Source of the DNA: Endocalyx cinctus
Taxonomy: Eukaryota; Ascomycota; Sordariomycetes; Amphisphaeriales; Apiosporaceae
Assembly (NCBI GenBank): GCA_001600455.1
Contig: BCKC01000004.1
Span: forward strand, 3,832,915 to 3,896,914
Direction: 5' to 3'
Length of the DNA stretch: 64,000 nucleotides
The notes beneath the pieces were generated by a model, which saw nothing but the letters and a program-made list of their open reading frames with translations, was not told where the DNA came from and searched no databases. The translations under genes were made by a program, and so were the position numbers. The stretch's first letter is position 1. Each line of letters begins with the position of its first letter. Below, one piece after another: positions 11,586 through 22,376 of this stretch.

Positions 11586-12867
11586 ATTGTCTAGTGTTCA
11601 CCGAAGAGGCCGGCGTTGCTCATAGATATTAACTTCGATATCGATCAGTTGGCGAATATCGTATGTACTATGTACTCTTGTGCCTGGCTTTACTTGGTAT
11701 CTTTTCTATATGGAGGGGAAGCTCTACTCTGTATTGGTTAGGCATGTAATAAGAGGGGCCTCTAAGGCTTGTTGATTGAGGCTGACGTCTTGAGAATTCT
11801 TAGTAATCAACTTGGAAGAAACGTCACTCCTTTTGCGATCCACGCAGTAGTTCCGCTAGTATGGACTAGTGTAAAAGTCGGATTAACTTCGGTACTTTTG
11901 GATTTACTGCTGCCTTGTACGTATTAGGTAAGATACATAAATTTAGTGCACTTCTAATATTTTTTTTTTAAGACTGAATGACTCTTTTCATAAGCCGGTT
12001 TAACTCGGTTCACCAATGATTATACAGTAATGTACATCTCGATGAGAATGAGACCCACTCTTTATGTCTGTGACGCTTCTTGCTTATTGGTTGACCAATA
12101 ATCATTTGTGGCGTGTTGTGGCACTCCATAGTATTTAGTTGGTGGAAGCCTGGGCCAACAAAAACCCACACTGCCACATCATATTATAAATTATGTCATG
12201 CATGGTCACCTGAACTCGTGTCCTAATGGTGTTGGAACTTGCGGTAGTAAAAAGGGAAATTGTAATATCCACCGCGACTTCATTTAAAACCCTAACCCCT
12301 CTGCTCATCACAAAGGAGTCGCGTCTTTGCCGCCCATCTTTAACCCTCCTCATCATTTTATTTAACCGCCCTGCCAATTTTCATTTGCGTCTCATCGTCG
12401 TCGCATATCTTTCATTTATTCCATTTCTCCGCGTGTTTCGAAGAATAAAATAAATAAATAATATATATTTACATTACATATATATACATATTATGATTAT
12501 TTGAGAATTACTACGCATATCGAGAGTTACATTTCAAATATCCGGACTCTGTTGGGGGTTGTTTTAGCTGTGTCACACAGCGCGATTACCCATCACCCCC
12601 GGACCCGTATATATATATATATATATCCATATATATACTAGATCACTACAATAAAACATTTTTACAATTTGAAAATCATATTATCTACTTATATACTATT
12701 CTTAGTATCGCAATGTAAGTGTTTTATTCTCCATCTATTCATTACAAGAAGAGAAGAAGAAGAAGAAGAAAGTCCATCGCATCTAACAAATAGGTGCTTT
12801 TTAGACATACGCGTTCTCTCGAATGGTTTTATGCACAACAGGACTATCGCTAAATAACACCATAACA
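11586..12867. other. Intergenic, divergent promoters
   Basis: About 1.3 kb between the ARPC3 start and the next plus-strand gene. It contains a TA dinucleotide run (about 12608-12626) and an AGA/GAA run (12749-12768). No supportable gene or RNA was seen. Confidence 0.5.
12608..12626. repeat. TA dinucleotide microsatellite
   Basis: TA run in the promoter region of the 429-aa gene. Similar short AT or TG runs occur at about 53342-53362, 57911-57934 and 59629-59647. Confidence 0.85.
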
Positions 12868-14157
12868 ATGACGTCGACAAATACGACAACGGCAATTGAG
12901 CGCAAGCGCAAGCGCATTCGCACCAAGCCTATTTCTCCAGAAATTGGTTCTCTTTACGATATTCTTCACGACAATGCCGGTGTTTCTCTGTTTACCCTTC
13001 CAATATGCTGGACCGGTCTACACACGCGTCTCCTCGGTTGCCACTTCACCCAACTTCCCGCGCAGAAGACGCCTGTACCCCCTACGAGTTCAAATCTATC
13101 ATCCTCCCCAAAGAAAACGCCCCCTACTATTGTAATGATCGGAAAGCAGCTTGACACTTTAGTGTCTAGCGAGATCTACGTACGCGAGAAGAACTGGGCC
13201 TTCGCCTTGATAGAAAAGGGTCGCGCCTTGAGAAGAATCATGTCAACACTATTCCCGGATAGTCTTTCAAACTTCAAGACCTATACCGACTTAGATATAC
13301 GATTCGGAACTCGCGTCTTCCCTCGAGCCGCGCGCTGCGAGATTTTGTGGAAGCGCCCGGATGTTTCATCCATGTCCTTTGACTCGGCGACTACTTGGGC
13401 CTCTAACCGATCCGCGAGCCAGCTGTTAGCTTCGATGAACGTCAGCAAGACTCCGGATAGCGATGGACCCATACTATGTTACATCGACCGCGCACACCTC
13501 CACCACGTGAGGACGAGTTGCTTTCGTGTTTTGCGTGGGCCCAATCAGTCGTTCAACGCGCCCGTCCATAGTCTACAGTCGCTCCGTTCCAAGAAGCTGA
13601 TACCGGAGAATCGCGACGAAGATCATTACCTGATCGCCGTCATGATTGCCATGGCTCAACAGTCAGCGTATAGTAACATTGGGGTCCGATCAACTTTCGT
13701 TCGAAAAGACGTCAATGTCTGCGTTCTCACGATGTCCGAGGACGAAGGTTCATTTATCGTGTACAAAGCTACCATCACGGCTGATTTTCTCTCTCGATTC
13801 CACGAACCAGACAAGGCACCGGCAGGCGACGGAAACATCAAGATCGAGTATGTACATGTCCCCATATGGCCTGTGCTCGGGTTCAAGGAACGCCTAGGAA
13901 AGGCTTTGGGAAAGGACCTAGTAGGCCACGACTACGATGGTGCATCCATACAAACGTATGAGGAAGAACTCACCAGTGGAATCGTGACACCTGTGGTTCC
14001 GTCGTCATCGCCCAAGCGCAGACGTGAGGTCCTCTCAGAGGTTCTGAACGGGAGCTTCTCGTCGTCCGAAGACCTCGAATCCGCTCGCAATGGTCGGGAC
14101 GATATCCTAGGCAAGAGAAGGTGCTTGAGAAAAGGCAGAGTCGGCCTAGTTCGGTGA
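12868..14157 (+). CDS. Conserved hypothetical protein with basic N-terminus (429 aa)
   Basis: Intronless. The frame opens at 12823, but the methionine at 12868 (AACAATGACG, MTSTNTTTAIERKRKR) has the better context. A cluster of Arg/Lys (RKRKRIRTKP) at residues about 12-21 looks like a nuclear signal. The middle is globular, with the ordered stretches EIYVREKNWAFALIEKGRALRRIM, RVFPRAARCEILWKRPD and HYLIAVMIAMAQQ. The tail is Ser-rich and basic (SSPKRRREVL, GKRRCLRKGR). No signal peptide or membrane span. I do not recognise a domain. The blocks look like a conserved ascomycete family of unknown function. Confidence 0.8.
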   Translation: MTSTNTTTAIERKRKRIRTKPISPEIGSLYDILHDNAGVSLFTLPICWTGLHTRLLGCHFTQLPAQKTPVPPTSSNLSSSPKKTPPTIVMIGKQLDTLVSSEIYVREKNWAFALIEKGRALRRIMSTLFPDSLSNFKTYTDLDIRFGTRVFPRAARCEILWKRPDVSSMSFDSATTWASNRSASQLLASMNVSKTPDSDGPILCYIDRAHLHHVRTSCFRVLRGPNQSFNAPVHSLQSLRSKKLIPENRDEDHYLIAVMIAMAQQSAYSNIGVRSTFVRKDVNVCVLTMSEDEGSFIVYKATITADFLSRFHEPDKAPAGDGNIKIEYVHVPIWPVLGFKERLGKALGKDLVGHDYDGASIQTYEEELTSGIVTPVVPSSSPKRRREVLSEVLNGSFSSSEDLESARNGRDDILGKRRCLRKGRVGLVR

Positions 14158-15742
14158 TACTCTTTCACCAAGTCGCCTTCTCTATCAACCTTGCACGATT
14201 CCCCCCTATTTTTTTCTTTTCTTTTCTTTCTTCAAGATACCCACAACGAAAAGGGCCCAATTTACAATAGACTCTTTTATTTTAATGATATTTGCGTCCG
14301 ATTCATCGGGTGGAAGGTTTTTATGGTTACGAGAAACGATATATAATTACGAACTCACTCACAATTACGGGTTCATTGGGGTTGGCTCGATCAGCTCCTA
14401 TGCTACTGATAGAAGGACGAGTTACGCAATGACTTTCAAAAAATGAACAACACTGGATTATGCTACTCATTGAAAACTTCAACAAACTGGTATGACAAGG
14501 CGGGACGGGTACGATCTTATTTGCGATTCTATTTACAAACCTCGCATCGGAGCTAAGGTGGCTATCACAACTTCGTATTTCTAAAACGTATAAATTTACT
14601 CAAAATGGTATATTTACGGGCTACCGGCTATCAGCTGTAGACACAAAAATGAATATATATTACTTGTAGCGTCTTTTTTCAGTTGTGCGTCTTACGCAGC
14701 TCGTGACTCTTGACTAATGTGCATAATATCGGCATGTAACAGTGTTTTACCCCTTTTTGACTTGACCAAGCTATTTCCTTGGAGTTACTTAAGTATCTAC
14801 CCTAGTTATGTCTCTCAAGTCGTTCTATCAAATACCTGCATCTCAGATCTTCTATGCAGCCGGACTTAGTCGATAAAACGTTTTCAAAGCATTTAACACT
14901 ACTCCTACTTTCAGTGATCATGGCTAATGGTACATTGTTAGATGGATGAATGTCTAATTAATCATTGATTAAGTATACATACTGCACCACCCCTCTCATA
15001 GCTAATCTATCAGCTACTCCAATTCCTAGTTACTATACATGATATGGAGCGGTGTGGTGGTTAACATGGTGTTATATTAAGTTACTAGGAGCTATTAAAT
15101 TGAGAGCTATTTATATCGGTATATTGTATTCGAGTAGTACTTCGTATTTCAGACGTTAGTTGGGCGAGTTATGTAGTATGTATCTAAGAGATAGTATGAT
15201 ATTTCTGGCGGTAATTGTCTAACTAGTTGTTCGTATGGCATTTTGTGATGGCATATAATCAGGTTGAAATAGTAACTGGCCACTGGAGATGGTTACATTT
15301 CCAGATATACTGGGACTAGCGATTTATATAATGATAGTGCCAAAATCGAGTAGCTACTGGACAATTGATATAGTAGTAGAGCTGTTTCGGATGACTTACA
15401 TGACAGTGACACTTATGGGTGATATAATTTAGTCTGTTGTTAATTAGGACGTATAATCATTAGCTGGTATTTATGATAATCGAGGCTTCAAGCTCGTCTC
15501 CTGTTAAGATTATCTAGATAATGAATATATTCCTTTGTAACTAGCTGTTTTGCGAATAGTACTTTCATTATCGTACTTATTCCCCCATCTCACGTTTGTC
15601 TCCCTAAACCATCCTGTCCTGAATAATTGTGATCATTGCCTTCGTCCTCGTTAACGTACAATTCCATCAGTGCCACCTTTCATTCCACCCTATCACTATT
15701 CGTGGCATCAGAAGTATCATAAATATTTCTGTTTATTTGATC
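14158..15742. other. AT-rich spacer without genes
   Basis: About 1.6 kb of AT-rich sequence with frequent stops on both strands between the 3' ends of two convergent genes. No gene is supportable. Composition is compatible with an old mutated repeat, but no partner copy lies in the window. Confidence 0.5.
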
Positions 15743-16411
15743 CTAGAATATTACTTTCTTGTCCTTCATGACGTCCAACAGTGTGCATGTTTGCGGTGTA
15801 GATGTACGTGTCCGCGCTATCTCGTTCCTAGCTGCCATTCTCACGAGCTCTTCTTCTTCTTCTTCTTCTTCTTCTTCTACTTCTTCTACTTCGACTTCCT
15901 CTTCATGAGCTACCGCGGGTTTCTTTTTTGCAGCATTCGATTTCGCTTCTTCTTCTTCTGTCTTCTTTTTGAAACAAGCGAAGCAAATTTTGTGCTTGCG
16001 TGAGCTTCTGTGACAGGATTGAAATTCCATAAGTGGCCGAAGGCGACCGCAGGAGTGGTCAGCCTCACGTTTGCTGGCACAAATTTGGTAATTTTCGACG
16101 AAAGACCGTCCGTTGCGGATGCATGCGCAACACGTAGGACCATGTTTTTCTACCTGAGCTGTGAGCGAGTATACCAGATTAAACTCGTCTAGTTTCTGCG
16201 TTACTCTGCAGTTGGCACATATATAAAGCTGACTATTGCCATCGGTGCTTATCTTGTGAGGGGCATATGATCTAAGATCAATACCGCAATACCAGTCATG
16301 TTGACAGAATATGCATGTACCGATCCTACGGCTAATATAGCCCTTGTGTAGACAGCGCCCACAGAAAAGCTCATCCTCCACCCTCGCGACGCATATTCTT
16401 TCAGGCGACTC
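15743..16411 (-). CDS. Multi-zinc-ribbon reading frame, downstream part of a TAG-split gene
   Basis: This frame continues directly and in phase from the upstream 420-residue frame after a single TAG (16412-16414); there is no ATG at its beginning. It encodes at least three Cys pairs: CGRCLHKGYISRRIGTCIFC, CANC...TCCAC, and CAS...KICFACFKKK. A Glu-run tail (GAA repeats, 15853-15898) and a basic end follow. The C-x2-C spacing and intervening aromatic residues match the finger at the end of the upstream frame (CVACGHYQARDCF...CKYC), so the two parts look like one tandem zinc-finger protein. It could instead be a separate gene with an unseen start, an exon after an unrecognised intron, or the dead end of a pseudogene. 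Confidence 0.5.
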   Translation of the reverse strand, partial: ESPERICVARVEDELFCGRCLHKGYISRRIGTCIFCQHDWYCGIDLRSYAPHKISTDGNSQLYICANCRVTQKLDEFNLVYSLTAQVEKHGPTCCACIRNGRSFVENYQICASKREADHSCGRLRPLMEFQSCHRSSRKHKICFACFKKKTEEEEAKSNAAKKKPAVAHEEEVEVEEVEEEEEEEEEELVRMAARNEIARTRTSTPQTCTLLDVMKDKKVIF

Positions 16412-17674
16412 CTAGTCTGGATTATTCAACTCTCCGATCCGACAATATTTGCAAGTCGGAAGTAAGACTTTACGGAAGAATGTGAAGCAATCTCTAGCTT
16501 GATAATGACCGCAGGCGACACACCATAAGCTGTCATATGTTCCACCAGCGACAGGAGTGTACGAAAATTTGTCGTAAGGTCTGGGAGCAGGCGACCTCAG
16601 GGTGGCATAGAGGGGGTCCTCCCAACCCGGTACATCGCCTTGCCTCGTTCCGCGATACCGCGGAAAGCCCTCGGCGATCTCGCTGAAATCGTAAGACCCG
16701 GGAGAATGTACAGAGGCGGACGGGATTCTGCCGTCCTTTCGAAGTCGATGTCCGTCGAACCGGCTTTGAACACCGTCGGTTCGAGGGTCGCTGCCGGCCG
16801 CACGTTCGACGGGAGGAACGGTTGAAGATGACGGACCTGCTGCGGGAGATGAATCCAGTCCAGCCAGACCAGTAGAACTTAACACCGGCATGGAAAGGCT
16901 CGGTCCGCTGGAACTTGTGCTTGCTTGAATTGCACCGAGAGGAGGAGATAAAAATGACGGAGCCTCTATGGAAGATGGATTAGTTCTAGTTAGACCAATA
17001 GAACCTAACGCTGGTATGGAAAGGTTCGGTTCGCTGAAGCTTGTGTTGGCTTGAGTTACACCGGAAGGAAGAGATGATGATTCCAGATCGCTTATTGCAG
17101 AAGCAAGAAATAACAATATCGGATCTTCTGTTTGAGAAGAACTATCCTCAATAGTGTCATTATTCAATAGTTCTGATATGGTAGGACTCGGTTGACTGAA
17201 ACCTGTGCTGGCTGGAATTGTATTGGGAGGAAGAGATAATGATGCCGGATTTATTGTTTGAGAAGAACTACCCTTAGTAGTATCATTATCAAATAGTTCT
17301 GGTATGGTAGGGCCCGGTTCGCCGAAACTTGTGCTGGCTTCAATTGTACCGGGGGGAAGAGATAATGACGCCGGATTTATTGTTTGAAGAGAATTATCCT
17401 CAGTAGTATCTTCATTAAATAGTTCTGGCATGGAAGGGCTCGGTTGGCTGAGAGTTGTGCTCGTTTGAATTCCACCGGGAGGAAAAGAAAATAATGCCGA
17501 ATTTATTGTTTGAGGAGAATCGTCCTGAGTAGGAGATGGAATAATTAATTCTGATATTCTGAGATATCGGCTCCGATCATGTCTAGAACCGACTGCGGAT
17601 GAGACAGCAGGATCCGGAGTTTGGCTAGGCTGAGAATTTACCTGGGATTCTTTTCCAGTATCATTTTTATCCAT
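16412..17674 (-). CDS. Ser/Pro-rich repeat protein ending in a zinc finger
   Basis: The frame starts at 17674 (MDKNDTGKESQ) and gives 420 aa. Residues about 55-260 are a Ser/Thr/Pro-rich low-complexity repeat with an exact 42-residue spacing of QTIN (residues 55, 97, 139, then QTED at 181), then two looser copies. The C-terminal 40 residues carry a C-x2-C...C-x2-C finger (LWCVACG ... TCKYCRIG) that resembles those in the frame after the TAG. Nucleic-acid or protein binding is plausible but not shown. The protein has no signal peptide and no known catalytic motif. Confidence 0.6.
   Translation of the reverse strand: MDKNDTGKESQVNSQPSQTPDPAVSSAVGSRHDRSRYLRISELIIPSPTQDDSPQTINSALFSFPPGGIQTSTTLSQPSPSMPELFNEDTTEDNSLQTINPASLSLPPGTIEASTSFGEPGPTIPELFDNDTTKGSSSQTINPASLSLPPNTIPASTGFSQPSPTISELLNNDTIEDSSSQTEDPILLFLASAISDLESSSLPSGVTQANTSFSEPNLSIPALGSIGLTRTNPSSIEAPSFLSPPLGAIQASTSSSGPSLSMPVLSSTGLAGLDSSPAAGPSSSTVPPVERAAGSDPRTDGVQSRFDGHRLRKDGRIPSASVHSPGSYDFSEIAEGFPRYRGTRQGDVPGWEDPLYATLRSPAPRPYDKFSYTPVAGGTYDSLWCVACGHYQARDCFTFFRKVLLPTCKYCRIGELNNPD
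16895..17512 (-). repeat. 126-bp tandem coding repeat (42 aa period)
   Basis: Within the preceding gene, three successive copies of QTINPASLSLPPG-x-IEASTSF share a 126-base period (residues 55-180). A 12-residue offset follows, then two diverged copies also 42 residues apart. Copies differ by many substitutions, so the expansion is not very recent. Confidence 0.8.
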
Positions 17675-18903
17675 GTCGTTAATTTAGTTACAGAAAGGTA
17701 AAGACGTATTTTGGACGATAGTCAATGTTGTTTGATATATAATTTACAACGCGGGTTATGATATTATATAGAGGTGACTGTATTGTGAGATGCGGATTAC
17801 CATTATTATATGTGCTATTGTATTGATGACCTGTGTTCCGTGTGGGTAGGAAATAAATAGATAGGTAGGTAAATCTATTAGAAGTAATTTTGGAAACTTG
17901 TAGCTTATAGAAAGCTTTAGCTTACAGCATCGCACAGCGCGCCTGCTTGAGCTCACCTACCCTCTCTAACCCATCATACTTTACCTGAGTTCACTACCAA
18001 CACAATTACTAGAATAAGCAGCAGCTGGACTATGGGTAGCTGTTAGAGTATGGCTAGAGGAAACTGGCCGTGACGTATAGACTGGAGATAAGCGTAAAAT
18101 AGCACATATATACCTACCTACTTAAGCAGATATGTATATAATATATTCGGAGCTGATAAAAGGGCCTAAATCTCTGTCGTCCATTTAACTTGGAAGTAGA
18201 AGTAGGGCAGTGACATGAATTTTTATAGCATGGTACTGACTGCGCTCAACTGGATAAGAAGACCTGACTGACAAGTATTATATGCATTACTCGATAAGTC
18301 CACCCTTTCATTATAGCTGCAATACGTCATGTATCTAAATTACCCTACGAACTTTATAACAGATGGGATTTTATGAGCTTGGGGGGTGTCTGGACTGATC
18401 CCGTACCGACGTATCAAGAGAGGATATCCTCGATGCAAATAATACTTTTCATCTTTGTTTGACTAGCAAACCGTCATGCAAAACAGTCAACGATAAAAAA
18501 AAAAAAAAAAGGAATTATTTAACACTATAAGGTCACATAAATTGCCTGTATGAACATCATTTTGACTTGCAGTTGGTCCTTGTATGGCATATTTAATGCG
18601 TCGTGTTGGCGCATTCCATGTGTATATCCACGCCTATAAGTTGGTAGATCGTTGAATTCTATGGAAACGTAATTTGTCTTCGTAATTTGATTTTAACTAC
18701 CTGGGTTCTTCGATTATTATTATTATTATTCATAAGGAGCTTGATTTTTAATGATAGAAAGTTTTAACGTCAAGGTGACACCTCATTTGGTAGACGGAGC
18801 TTAGCAAGCAGAATAAAATTCCCCATCTCACATTATCATATCCGCTGTATAACTATCCGAAAAATAAATACATAAAATCGTCAAAAAAAAAGTAACCATA
18901 AAT
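17675..18903. other. AT-rich intergenic region
   Basis: Short frames only. It contains a 16-base A run near 18495 and an ATT run near 18715. No gene or RNA supported. Confidence 0.5.
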
Positions 18904-20085
18904 TCACAGCTGCCTCTCCCGCCGCCACCACCTCCTCAACCCCTCCACATCGCACCAAGTCAGCTCGGTCGGGTTTTCGAACCACCACGACCTGCCCTCG
19001 AGCGGCCTATCGCTCGCGTACTTCTTCAAGGAGCCGCCGTCGAAGACATGATTCTTGACGCCCAGCAAGAGCACGACGGCGCCGACGGCCGGTTGGAAGC
19101 GGTCCGGGTCGAGGAATACCGTGAGGAGGACGTGCTTGTCCGTCGACGGGTCGGCGAGCCGCGCTTGGCGCTGCACGTAAGGCGGGATCCCCGACGGCTC
19201 TACTTTGTCCGAGATGGCGGAGATGACCGCCAGCACGTTGACGCTCCAGTTCTGCTTGTACGGGAGGTGGGGGATGTCGCGTAGCTGGGTGAGCTTGAGC
19301 GGTTTCGTCGGGTCGTTGCTCAGCCAGGGAAGATTGTTTTTAGCGTTTGGTAGAGTCGGTGGTACGATTTGACTCTGCTTCTCGCCCGTCGCTGGCGGTA
19401 GGTTGGCTCGATTCTGAAGCACTTTGTCGTTGGAGACAGATATGGTTTCGAATTCCTCATCTGCTGTGGGGACAGGCTCGGGAGGATTTGTTTTTGGACT
19501 TGGACTCGGACTTGGAAATAAAGACATGGGTGGTTTATCCAAAATCTCCGTGTCAACGTCAGGAAGTTCTTCCATGCTCTCTTCCTCTATTTCTGACTGA
19601 TCGGAGGTATCCCACTCAATTAATGTATTATTCCAGCCAACCGCGATCAGACTATCGACTATCAAATAGACCATCTTTGAACCAGCCTCTTCCTCATCAT
19701 ATCGCGCTTTCTCTTTACCTTTCACCTTGGAAGAAAGCTCAGGATCAGACTCGGCCTCGTCGATATCTCGCCATTCGAGACGAAACTGCTCCACCTTGAC
19801 GTATGAACCAAATACGATATCACCGCTATCGACGTATCTGTGCATTTTAGCCGATAAAAGGGCTTGCACACAAAGCTCGCCATCTCCAAGCAATAAGCGT
19901 ACCATGCGCCATTTTTCCGATTTTGACGTGTATACGGTATCGATCCCTTCTACTAGAAATATCGAACCCGGAACACAGAATCGGGTCCTCAGAATATCGT
20001 CGATGAGAGGTTTCAGCTCGAAAGGCTCCGAACCGATGTATGTTACATCGTCGGAAATATGTGGAGGAGACTCGTCGGTAGACAT
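18904..20085 (-). CDS. OB-fold-like hypothetical protein (393 aa)
   Basis: Intronless; starts MSTDESPPHISDDVTYIG. Two beta-rich segments look like OB folds. Residues about 35-155 contain PGSIFLVEGIDTVY, WRMVRLLLGDGELCVQALLS and GDIVFGSYVKVEQFRLEW, typical of an OB barrel with ligand-facing aromatics. Residues about 285-370 contain WSVNVLAVISAISDKVEPSG, LLTVFLDPDRFQPAVGAVVLLLG and CDVEGLRRWW. A Ser/Pro-rich acidic linker separates them. This pattern suggests single-stranded nucleic-acid binding (replication or telomere type), but I cannot assign a specific protein. No signal peptide or membrane span. Confidence 0.75.
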   Translation of the reverse strand: MSTDESPPHISDDVTYIGSEPFELKPLIDDILRTRFCVPGSIFLVEGIDTVYTSKSEKWRMVRLLLGDGELCVQALLSAKMHRYVDSGDIVFGSYVKVEQFRLEWRDIDEAESDPELSSKVKGKEKARYDEEEAGSKMVYLIVDSLIAVGWNNTLIEWDTSDQSEIEEESMEELPDVDTEILDKPPMSLFPSPSPSPKTNPPEPVPTADEEFETISVSNDKVLQNRANLPPATGEKQSQIVPPTLPNAKNNLPWLSNDPTKPLKLTQLRDIPHLPYKQNWSVNVLAVISAISDKVEPSGIPPYVQRQARLADPSTDKHVLLTVFLDPDRFQPAVGAVVLLLGVKNHVFDGGSLKKYASDRPLEGRSWWFENPTELTWCDVEGLRRWWRRERQL

Positions 20086-20675
20086 GAAGCCGGAATCTTG
20101 TCAAACATATTTACTGAATAGATTGATATTGTTTTGGTAAAAGAGGATCAATTGAAGTCGAAGTGGGTTTGTTGGTGGTATAACTAACAGATGACGGCAT
20201 GCGGGACTAATACTACACTAATAATAAGCTTATGTTCCACTATACAGTAGTATCTGATACACTAGAATAGTTCATTCGTTATGCAATTAGTGAATAAACT
20301 ATTAGGTACTTTTTGTCATGTTGTAGTGTGGCACATTGGCAGGTCTTGAGTTACATTGATTTACTGATTTGTAGATCTTAAGGTACTTCAATACCTTAGC
20401 AGCTTAAGTAGATAAGCATGAGACATTGACTTATCCCTTTTGTTTGTTTGAGATGCCATATGATATTAGATCTATCATATTTGTGGGCTCTATTATTAAT
20501 GATTATCGCTTCTTGGGCATCGACGACGACGACCCAACTAAGTGTCTAACTTCGTGGTATTCGTATGCGGCAGTTTCTTTGACCTGTTGGGATGTGATGA
20601 TTGCCATATTTACATCACCGATTCCAGACTTATCTCCCCATTATGTACATTCTCACTCTAGACCTCGGCCGCATC

Positions 20676-21087
20676 TCATTTTTGAGGAGGTTGATTCTTG
20701 ATTTTCGCAACTCGATCATCGATCATGGCTGCTAATGATTTAGGACCCGAGATTTGCTTGCCATTCATCATATTATCAGGTTCACCTGTAGCGTCATATG
20801 TCCGCGTTTCAACCTCGCGCTTTGTATCAGCCTAGTAAGAGATTAATATTAGTAATGGTAAGTCGTAGTTAATCTGACAGTATCGTAGGAAAAGGATGAG
20901 TAGAAAATAATCGTACAGTATTTCCATGTGCACCTCTGGCGGGTAATATACTGGGGAATAAATTGCGGCTTTGGAACGACATAGAGCGAGTGGTGATAGG
21001 ATAACTCTTATTGGTTTGCTCTGAGCTGCCTTCTTGCTGATTGGGATTCGTTCCTCTAGCGTCCGGATTCGTTGATTTATCTTCCAT
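20676..21087 (-). CDS. Small conserved-looking protein, two exons (108 aa)
   Basis: Exons 20917-21087 and 20676-20831 join in phase 0 to give MEDKSTNPDARG ... RGAHGNT, then ADTKREVETRTYD ... SLAAMIDDRVAKIKN. The second exon has no start of its own and reads protein-like to its stop, which supports the join. The donor is an uncommon GTACGA; the acceptor is TACTAG. The protein is polar, with an Arg-rich middle (ITTRSMSFQSRNLFPSILP) and a short C-terminal helix. No domain recognised. Function unknown. Confidence 0.55.
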
Positions 21088-22376
21088 GATCGACTGATTT
21101 GTGATCAGGTTATTGGTTAATTTTTTTTTCTCTTTCTCTTCAAGAGGCGTTTTGTGATCTGTATGAGACTGGGTGTTTATAAATAGGATGCAAACGTTGT
21201 CGTATTTTTGGTTCGTCGGGTGCTTGCATTGGCTTTTGCCTGACTTGCCACCTCAAAGGTCCCGAGTAAATGATGCGATATCTAGGACTAATCAACCACA
21301 AGGCTCCGATGCTTTTGTAATAAGATTTATAGAAGCTCAAAGAATTCTATCGTTTGGCATAATTGTAGGGTTCGAAAATTAAGGATTTTTCGAACTCGCA
21401 ATACGAAATCTTTTATCAAGAACAACCGATAAATTATAATTATTCAAGTAACTACTATAGTTACTCATGATATCGCGACTTCCTTCGCCAACACATATAA
21501 TATTGATTTGAGACCCTCTACTGACCACCGAAAAAAAAAAGGCTTTCATCTGAATATTTATATACATCACTGATTAAACTTGGTTCGGCTCAGTTATTAT
21601 TGATCTAGACGAGAGGTAAAAAATTCACTATGGCTTGATGCAAAGAAATACCACCGTGTGCATCACCAAGTGTTAATTATCTCAAGTCTTAATTGTTATT
21701 TTTTCTTTCTATATTAGGGGGAAAGTAGGGTCAACTATGCATACTTAACAGTATTGAATAGATTTAGCTCTATCATACGTACGTATATAAAACTATTTTC
21801 ACTCCCAAAACGTAGGCTACACCCAGCCAGGCGTCTAACAATCCATAAATTGCTAGAGAATTAAAATTCCGTGCGTACTTCAAGATCGTGACCTTTTATT
21901 ATCTATCAACGTTTACTACACAGATAATATCAACACACCAAGCAGCTCGTTAGAGTTCTCTCGCATCTAGAGCACTAGTGATAATTCGATACTCTACAAA
22001 AGTCTGAATCTCTTTTTTCAGTTCAAGTTTGATCGAATTACTATATCTAATTATCATCATTACCATTCAAGTTACCACCGAAACGAGCAGATTAAATTCT
22101 CTATAAACCGACAGGCAAAATCTTACTAGTCATCTAGAATGATGCTCGTCGTTCCGAGGGGCACGTGAGTATTCAAGGATTAATATGATCTATCATTTTT
22201 TGAAAGAGTGAGCAGGAGAAAAAAGAAAAGAAAAAGACCAGGGTATACGACCATCCCTAGAGCCAAGACAGACAAGGAACTTGATCGACCTATGTCATTC
22301 GAGTGAATATTGCGGTGCGACCTGATACATGCACGATACTTTATCTCCTACTACCTAGGTATTAATTAGTATACTT

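Noticed and set aside
15629..16003. Phe-rich 124-codon plus-strand frame
   Set aside because: Produced by reading the GAA (Glu) repeat of the minus-strand zinc-finger frame on the other strand.
16359..16480. Intron removing the TAG in the zinc-finger gene
   Set aside because: The only candidate donor (GTAAAG) and acceptors would delete the Cys pair of a finger; I kept the TAG as an open question.
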